The notes under the pieces were generated by a model. It made no database searches and had not been told where the DNA came from. It was given only the letters and a program-made list of their open reading frames with translations. From NCBI GenBank assembly GCA_031432545.1, contig JAVKGX010000010.1, positions 1 through 61,740 of the forward strand: a stretch of 61,740 nucleotides of DNA, written 5' to 3'. The stretch is from Armatimonadota bacterium. Lineage in GTDB: Bacteria > Sysuimicrobiota > Sysuimicrobiia > Sysuimicrobiales > Sysuimicrobiaceae. Made by a program: the position numbers and the translations under genes. This document shows positions 58,671-61,740 of the stretch, in pieces (the first letter of the stretch is position 1; each line of letters opens with the position of its first letter).

Positions 58671-59300
58671 AGCCAGGTTCTGTCGTCCGCTTTCGCAACC
58701 GAGACTGGGTATTGCTGCCCAGCGACCAGGGGGATGTCGCCCTCCTGTGGCCCCTCAGGGGCACGAGCGACGATGTGGTGGCGGCGCACCGTCGGCTGAC
58801 AGACCTGGTGGGCTACAGTCTCCCTACCGAACGCATCTCGCTCTCTGGGTTCCCACCGCCGTCTGCCCACTCGGTCGCGGACGCCCAGAGCCTGCACCTG
58901 CTTTGGCAGGCGGCCCGGCTGTCGCTCCGGGAGGGGGCCGCGCCCTTCCGCTCGCTGGGGCGCATCTCCATCCGCCCCCGCACGTACCAGCTGGTCCCCT
59001 CATGATGGCACTCCGTCTGGACCCCGTGCGCCTGCTCGTCGCCGACGTGGAGCCTCCCCTTGAACCTGAACTGTCTGGAACAGAGGGAAGGTCGAGTGGA
59101 CCGCTACGAGCAGCCGTCTCCCATCGTCAAGGCCGTGCGCTACTACGGCAGGGACAACCCCGTGGACGGGGCTGTCATCCGCGTACTGCTCGACAAGGTC
59201 CGGGAGATCCGCCAGACGCTGGGGACCCACGTGCCGGTGCCCGGGGAGGAGGAAAGCGTCACACAAGCGGCGTTGGAAGCCCTGCTTCTCTTTGGATGCC
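58667..59300 (+). pseudogene. SNF2/DrmD-like helicase, frameshifted with large internal deletion
   Basis: The ATG at 58667 (overlapping the hsdM remnant by four bases) starts [20 protein letters not shown], then continues with HRRLTDLVGYSLPTERI and LGRISIRPRTYQLVP. A missing C in the CCCC run at 58996-58999 causes TGA 59003. In the next frame MMALRLDPVRLLVAD continues the family, but Walker A should follow; instead the sequence jumps to LNLNCLEQREGRVDRYEQ, helicase motif VI. Motifs I to V are gone, a loss of several hundred residues. The N-terminus resembles defence-associated SNF2 helicases such as DISARM DrmD. Confidence 0.7.
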
Positions 59301-59526
59301 GGGGTTCCGGGAGCAACTCGTCCTACTCACGGCCGGGCAATGGATCGAGCTTCCGATCGCCAAAGATTCCAAACGAGACGGGGTGTGGCAGTCGAGTCTC
59401 GACCCCTCAAGTCTTGATGCTGCGCCTGAGCTCATTCGTCTGGTCCATCCGGACCATTTGTTGCTCGCTACTCACACTCGCTCATCCATTCGGGCAACCG
59501 CGTTTTTCATCTGGAAGGTAGCCTAG
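59292..59526 (+). pseudogene. C-terminal fragment of an unidentified protein
   Basis: From about 59292 a frame different from the helicase tail reads GFREQLVLLTAGQWIELPIAKDSKRD (quoted in part) and later LIRLVHPDHLLLATHTR to TAG 59526. Amino acid use looks protein-like, but there is no start or recognisable family. It is probably a fragment joined to the helicase remnant by deletion. Confidence 0.35.
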
Positions 59527-59594
59527 ATCTCGGAGAAGAAGGCAGAACAAGAGTAATTTGCAGCCCCAAAATAGGGACGCGGGGACAAGAGAAT

Positions 59595-60583
59595 ATGGCA
59601 CGGAATGAAGCCGACACTCGAGCACAACTTGTTGAGCCTAAACTGAAAGCCGCGCAATGGACGGCACAAGCGATCGCGCGAGAGTTCTGTTACAGCACCA
59701 ATCACCAATACGCTCCGGGCAAGATCATCCTCGTAGGGACGGGGTGCAACGAGGGAAACCCAAAAGGCTGGATTATCCTTTGCGCTATACCGATGGATTC
59801 CCCATTGCCGTGGTGGAGGCGGAACCGGAAAGTAGGCAGCCCGAGGCTGGCTTAGAGCAGGCCAAACGCTATGCCCAGGATCTTGGCCTGGCTTTCGCCT
59901 ATGCCACCAATGGTCACAAGACACTCGAGTACGACTTCTTCACCCACACCAGCCGCGAGCTTTCTACCTTTCCCACCCCTCAGGAGCTGTGGGAGTGCTG
60001 GAAGGACAACACCGGTTTGGAACAACCTACTGCTGGGATGATCTCAAAAGCACCTGCCGTCTACGGCGTCGGCGGAGAGCCCGCGAATGCGATCCTCTAC
60101 CCCTACTACCCAGAAAGCCAGTGCGGCAAGCGCCCATACTACTTTCAAGAGCAGGCCATTCGCAAGGTGACCCTGCGCATCATGCGTGGGAAAGAGCGGA
60201 TTCTCCTGACGATGGCGACGGGAATAGGCAAAACCTTCGTCGCCTTCCAAGTAGTTTGGAAAGTCCTCAAGTCCGGATGGCTGGAAAGGTGGCACCCCGA
60301 ACGCCCAGTGCGCGTACTCTTTTTAGCCGACCGCGTGGTGCTTCGCAATCAGGCGTATAAGACCTTCTCCCCTTTGGCGACCGGCACCAGCGACCCGCGG
60401 TGTCTCATCGAAGGGCAACCACCTAATTTGAACCGAGACCTGTATTTTGGCATCTATCAAACCCTATGAAGTCCGGACGAGGCTGGTGAACGCCTCTTTG
60501 AGAAGTTTCCACGAAACTTCTTCGGCCTCGTCATTATTGACGAGTGCCACCGCTCCGGCTGGGGCACCTGGCGATGCGGTTGA
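59595..60583 (+). pseudogene. hsdR: Type I restriction endonuclease subunit HsdR, multiply disrupted and truncated
   Basis: The ATG at 59595 starts MARNEADTRAQLVEPKLKAA, typical of HsdR. A missing G near 59736-59738 shifts the frame; the next frame continues RGKPKRLDYPLRYTDGFPIAVVEAEPES with nuclease-type residues (Asp and Glu-x-Glu). Further on are YYFQEQAIRKVTLRIM and Walker A MATGIGKTFVAF. An in-frame TGA lies at 60467-60469, followed by SPDEAGERLFEKFP and the DECH box (VIIDECHRSGWGTWR) before a final TGA at 60583. The motor's second half and C-terminus are missing. Confidence 0.85.
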
Positions 60584-60616
60584 GGTCACTAGGCTGCAAT
60601 AGTGGTCATGAACGCC

Positions 60617-60658
60617 TATAATGTGACTACAATACTCAACTTCGCATCGGGAGGGACG
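60617..60658 (+). promoter_or_regulatory. Likely promoter of the phd-vapC pair
   Basis: A consensus -10 TATAAT lies at 60617-60622, with a CTGCAA-like -35 about 17 bases upstream. Transcription would begin near 60629, giving a short leader with GGGAGGG just before GTG 60659. Confidence 0.5.
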
Positions 60659-60928
60659 GTGGACACGGTCAGCGTGCGGGAGCTGAAGGCGCGTCTCAGC
60701 CACTATTTGCGCCGCGTCCGCCAGGGGCGGCGTATCGTCGTGACCGCCCGCCGGCGACCCGTCGCGATCCTGGGCCCCACTGTCGGGGGGCCGGAAGACG
60801 AACGGCTCGATACGATGCTCCGGGATGGGACGGCGGCGTGGGGCGGCGGCGTCCCCAGGGGCAGCTCGCACCCCGCACGCGTCGTCGGGGCGCCGGTGGC
60901 CGCGGCGGTGGTTGAGGACCGGCGGTGA
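60659..60928 (+). CDS. Phd/YefM-family antitoxin
   Basis: The protein is 89 residues from GTG 60659 (GGGAGGG upstream). VSVRELKARLSHYLRRVRQGRRIVVTARRRPVAIL, quoted here only as family landmarks VRELKARLS and RPVAIL, is the Phd/YefM DNA-binding half. The C-terminal tail is short and flexible, as expected for toxin binding. The stop overlaps the vapC start (GTGA). Confidence 0.85.
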   Translation: MDTVSVRELKARLSHYLRRVRQGRRIVVTARRRPVAILGPTVGGPEDERLDTMLRDGTAAWGGGVPRGSSHPARVVGAPVAAAVVEDRR

Positions 60929-61383
60929 ACCTCTACCTGGACACGAGCGCGCTGGTCAAGCTGTATGTAGCTGAGGAAGCCTCTCCGGTCGTCCGCGGGG
61001 CCGTTCAGACGGCGCGCCTGGTGGCCACCTCGATTCTGGCCTACGTGGAAGCCCGGGCGGCCTTCGCCCGGCGGCAGCGGGAAGGAGGCATGTCTCGAGG
61101 GGATCACCGGCGGATCCAGCGGGACCTCGATCGTGACTGGGAGCACTACGTGCGGCTCCAGGTGTCCGAGCTCCTCGTCCGGTCAGCGGCCCGGCTTGCC
61201 GAGCGGGAGCGCTTGCGCGCATACGACGCGCTCCACCTGGCCTCGGCCCTGACCCTCAAGCAGCGGCTGGCCGCGCCGGTGGTGTTCGCGTGCTGGGACG
61301 CACGGCTTCACACAGCCGCCCGTCGGGTCCACCTGTCAGTCCTGCCGGCGTCGCCGTCCCCGCCTGCACCATCTGGGACCTGA
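60925..61383 (+). CDS. VapC-like PIN-domain ribonuclease toxin
   Basis: This 152-residue PIN-domain protein has the acidic residues in place: LDTSALVKLY (first Asp), SILAYVEARAAF (Glu), RAYDALHLASAL (Asp) and FACWDARLHTAA (last Asp). VapC toxins cleave tRNA or rRNA when free of antitoxin. GTG 60925 overlaps the antitoxin stop by four bases, typical of TA operons. It is intact, unlike its upstream neighbours. Confidence 0.88.
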   Translation: MNLYLDTSALVKLYVAEEASPVVRGAVQTARLVATSILAYVEARAAFARRQREGGMSRGDHRRIQRDLDRDWEHYVRLQVSELLVRSAARLAERERLRAYDALHLASALTLKQRLAAPVVFACWDARLHTAARRVHLSVLPASPSPPAPSGT

Positions 61384-61402
61384 TCGCCGCAGGCCGTCTC
61401 TG

Positions 61403-61558
61403 ATGGGGCGTCAGAACAGCGTGGCCAGGGCCATCACGATGCTGGAGAACGCCTACGGCGACCTCAAGCGCGGCACCGGCGACATGCGCGGGGCGCTGGC
61501 CGGGTTGCGCCGGCCCTCGCATGCATCATCGGACGCCTTGGCGGAATACCCGAGATGA
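61403..61558 (+). CDS. Uncertain 51-residue ORF
   Basis: The ATG at 61403 opens a 51-codon frame containing RAITMLENAYGDLKRGTGDMRG. No family or good ribosome site is recognised, and it may be a remnant of a longer gene. The remaining bases to 61740 show no recognisable gene. Confidence 0.2.
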   Translation: MGRQNSVARAITMLENAYGDLKRGTGDMRGALAGLRRPSHASSDALAEYPR

Positions 61559-61740
61559 AGTCGCCGCTGTTTGCGGGCACGTAGCCGGAGGATCACTGTT
61601 GGCTGGAGCTGGACACGGTGAAGGAGCTTCCCGAGGTCAGCCGGTCACGTCGGCGGTGCGAACGCCTCTCAGACGCGAGAAGCCTTTGAGTGCCATGCCC
61701 CTACCCTGCTGCCCAGACCCTGCGGACCTGCGGTCCTGCC
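61559..61740. other. Window end without recognised genes
   Basis: Short frames in all phases, no RNA gene or repeat recognised. A gene may begin beyond the window. Confidence 0.4.

Noticed and set aside
1-61740. CRISPR array, rRNA or tRNA genes
   Set aside because: No regularly spaced direct repeats or conserved RNA gene cores were recognised by reading the sequence.

Overview
The window is 61.7 kb of high-GC bacterial DNA. The central ~53 kb is a dense, mostly plus-strand set of housekeeping genes whose order closely follows Bacillus subtilis (dprA, topA, xerC/codV, hslV/clpQ, hslU/clpY, codY, rpsB, tsf, pyrH, frr, uppS, cdsA, dxr, rseP; later infC-rpmI-rplT, a tRNA/rRNA methyltransferase, pheS-pheT, cvpA, polX, mutS2). 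This Bacillota-like backbone carries features unusual for Bacillota: coenzyme F420 genes (npdG, cofE, an F420-type luciferase-like oxidoreductase), an archaeal-type S-adenosylmethionine synthetase, and an mlaE-mlaF-mlaD lipid-transport locus whose MCE protein ends like an outer-membrane beta-barrel strand. The best guess is a deep-branching, probably diderm, Terrabacteria lineage such as Sysuimicrobiota (CSP1-3) or a relative. That assignment is inference.

Layout: (1) 1-2466 is an integron cassette array without an integrase: three attC hairpins separate a partial ORF, a two-gene cassette (alpha/beta hydrolase plus SnoaL-like protein) and a class II glutamine-amidotransferase cassette. (2) 2467-3213 is a gene-poor boundary. 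(3) 3214-24614 holds competence/DNA processing, F420 genes, topA-xerC-hslVU-codY, translation factors, isoprenoid and phospholipid synthesis, site-2 protease, MgtC, rhomboid and MetK. (4) 24714-35416 holds an FmdB-like zinc ribbon and then a seven-gene, almost gap-free MoxR/DUF58/VWA operon. (5) 35522-36928 holds an MTAP-family phosphorylase, a small membrane protein and a 27-residue Lys/Ala peptide with an excellent Shine-Dalgarno, facing (6) the minus-strand mlaEFD operon. (7) 40060-45832 is the infC operon, with a promoter, structured leader, attenuator and AUA start, followed by pheST behind a phenylalanine T-box. (8) 45905-56120 holds cvpA, polX, a 3-methyladenine glycosylase, a metalloenzyme, mutS2, DUF1232, FAH-family, QueT-like, tyrS and DUF72 genes. 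(9) 56250-61740 is a decaying accessory island: a BrnT-like toxin with a one-base frameshift next to an RHH antitoxin, a DUF6941 protein, broken hsdM and hsdR, an internally deleted SNF2/DrmD-like helicase, and an apparently intact Phd-VapC pair.

Regulation visible in sequence: a T-box for pheST, a leader terminator for infC-rpmI-rplT, an extended -10 promoter before rpsB, and CodY itself as a likely GTP/branched-chain amino acid sensor. Many neighbouring genes overlap by 1-4 bases, suggesting translational coupling. No rRNA, tRNA, CRISPR array, complete insertion sequence or integrase was recognised.
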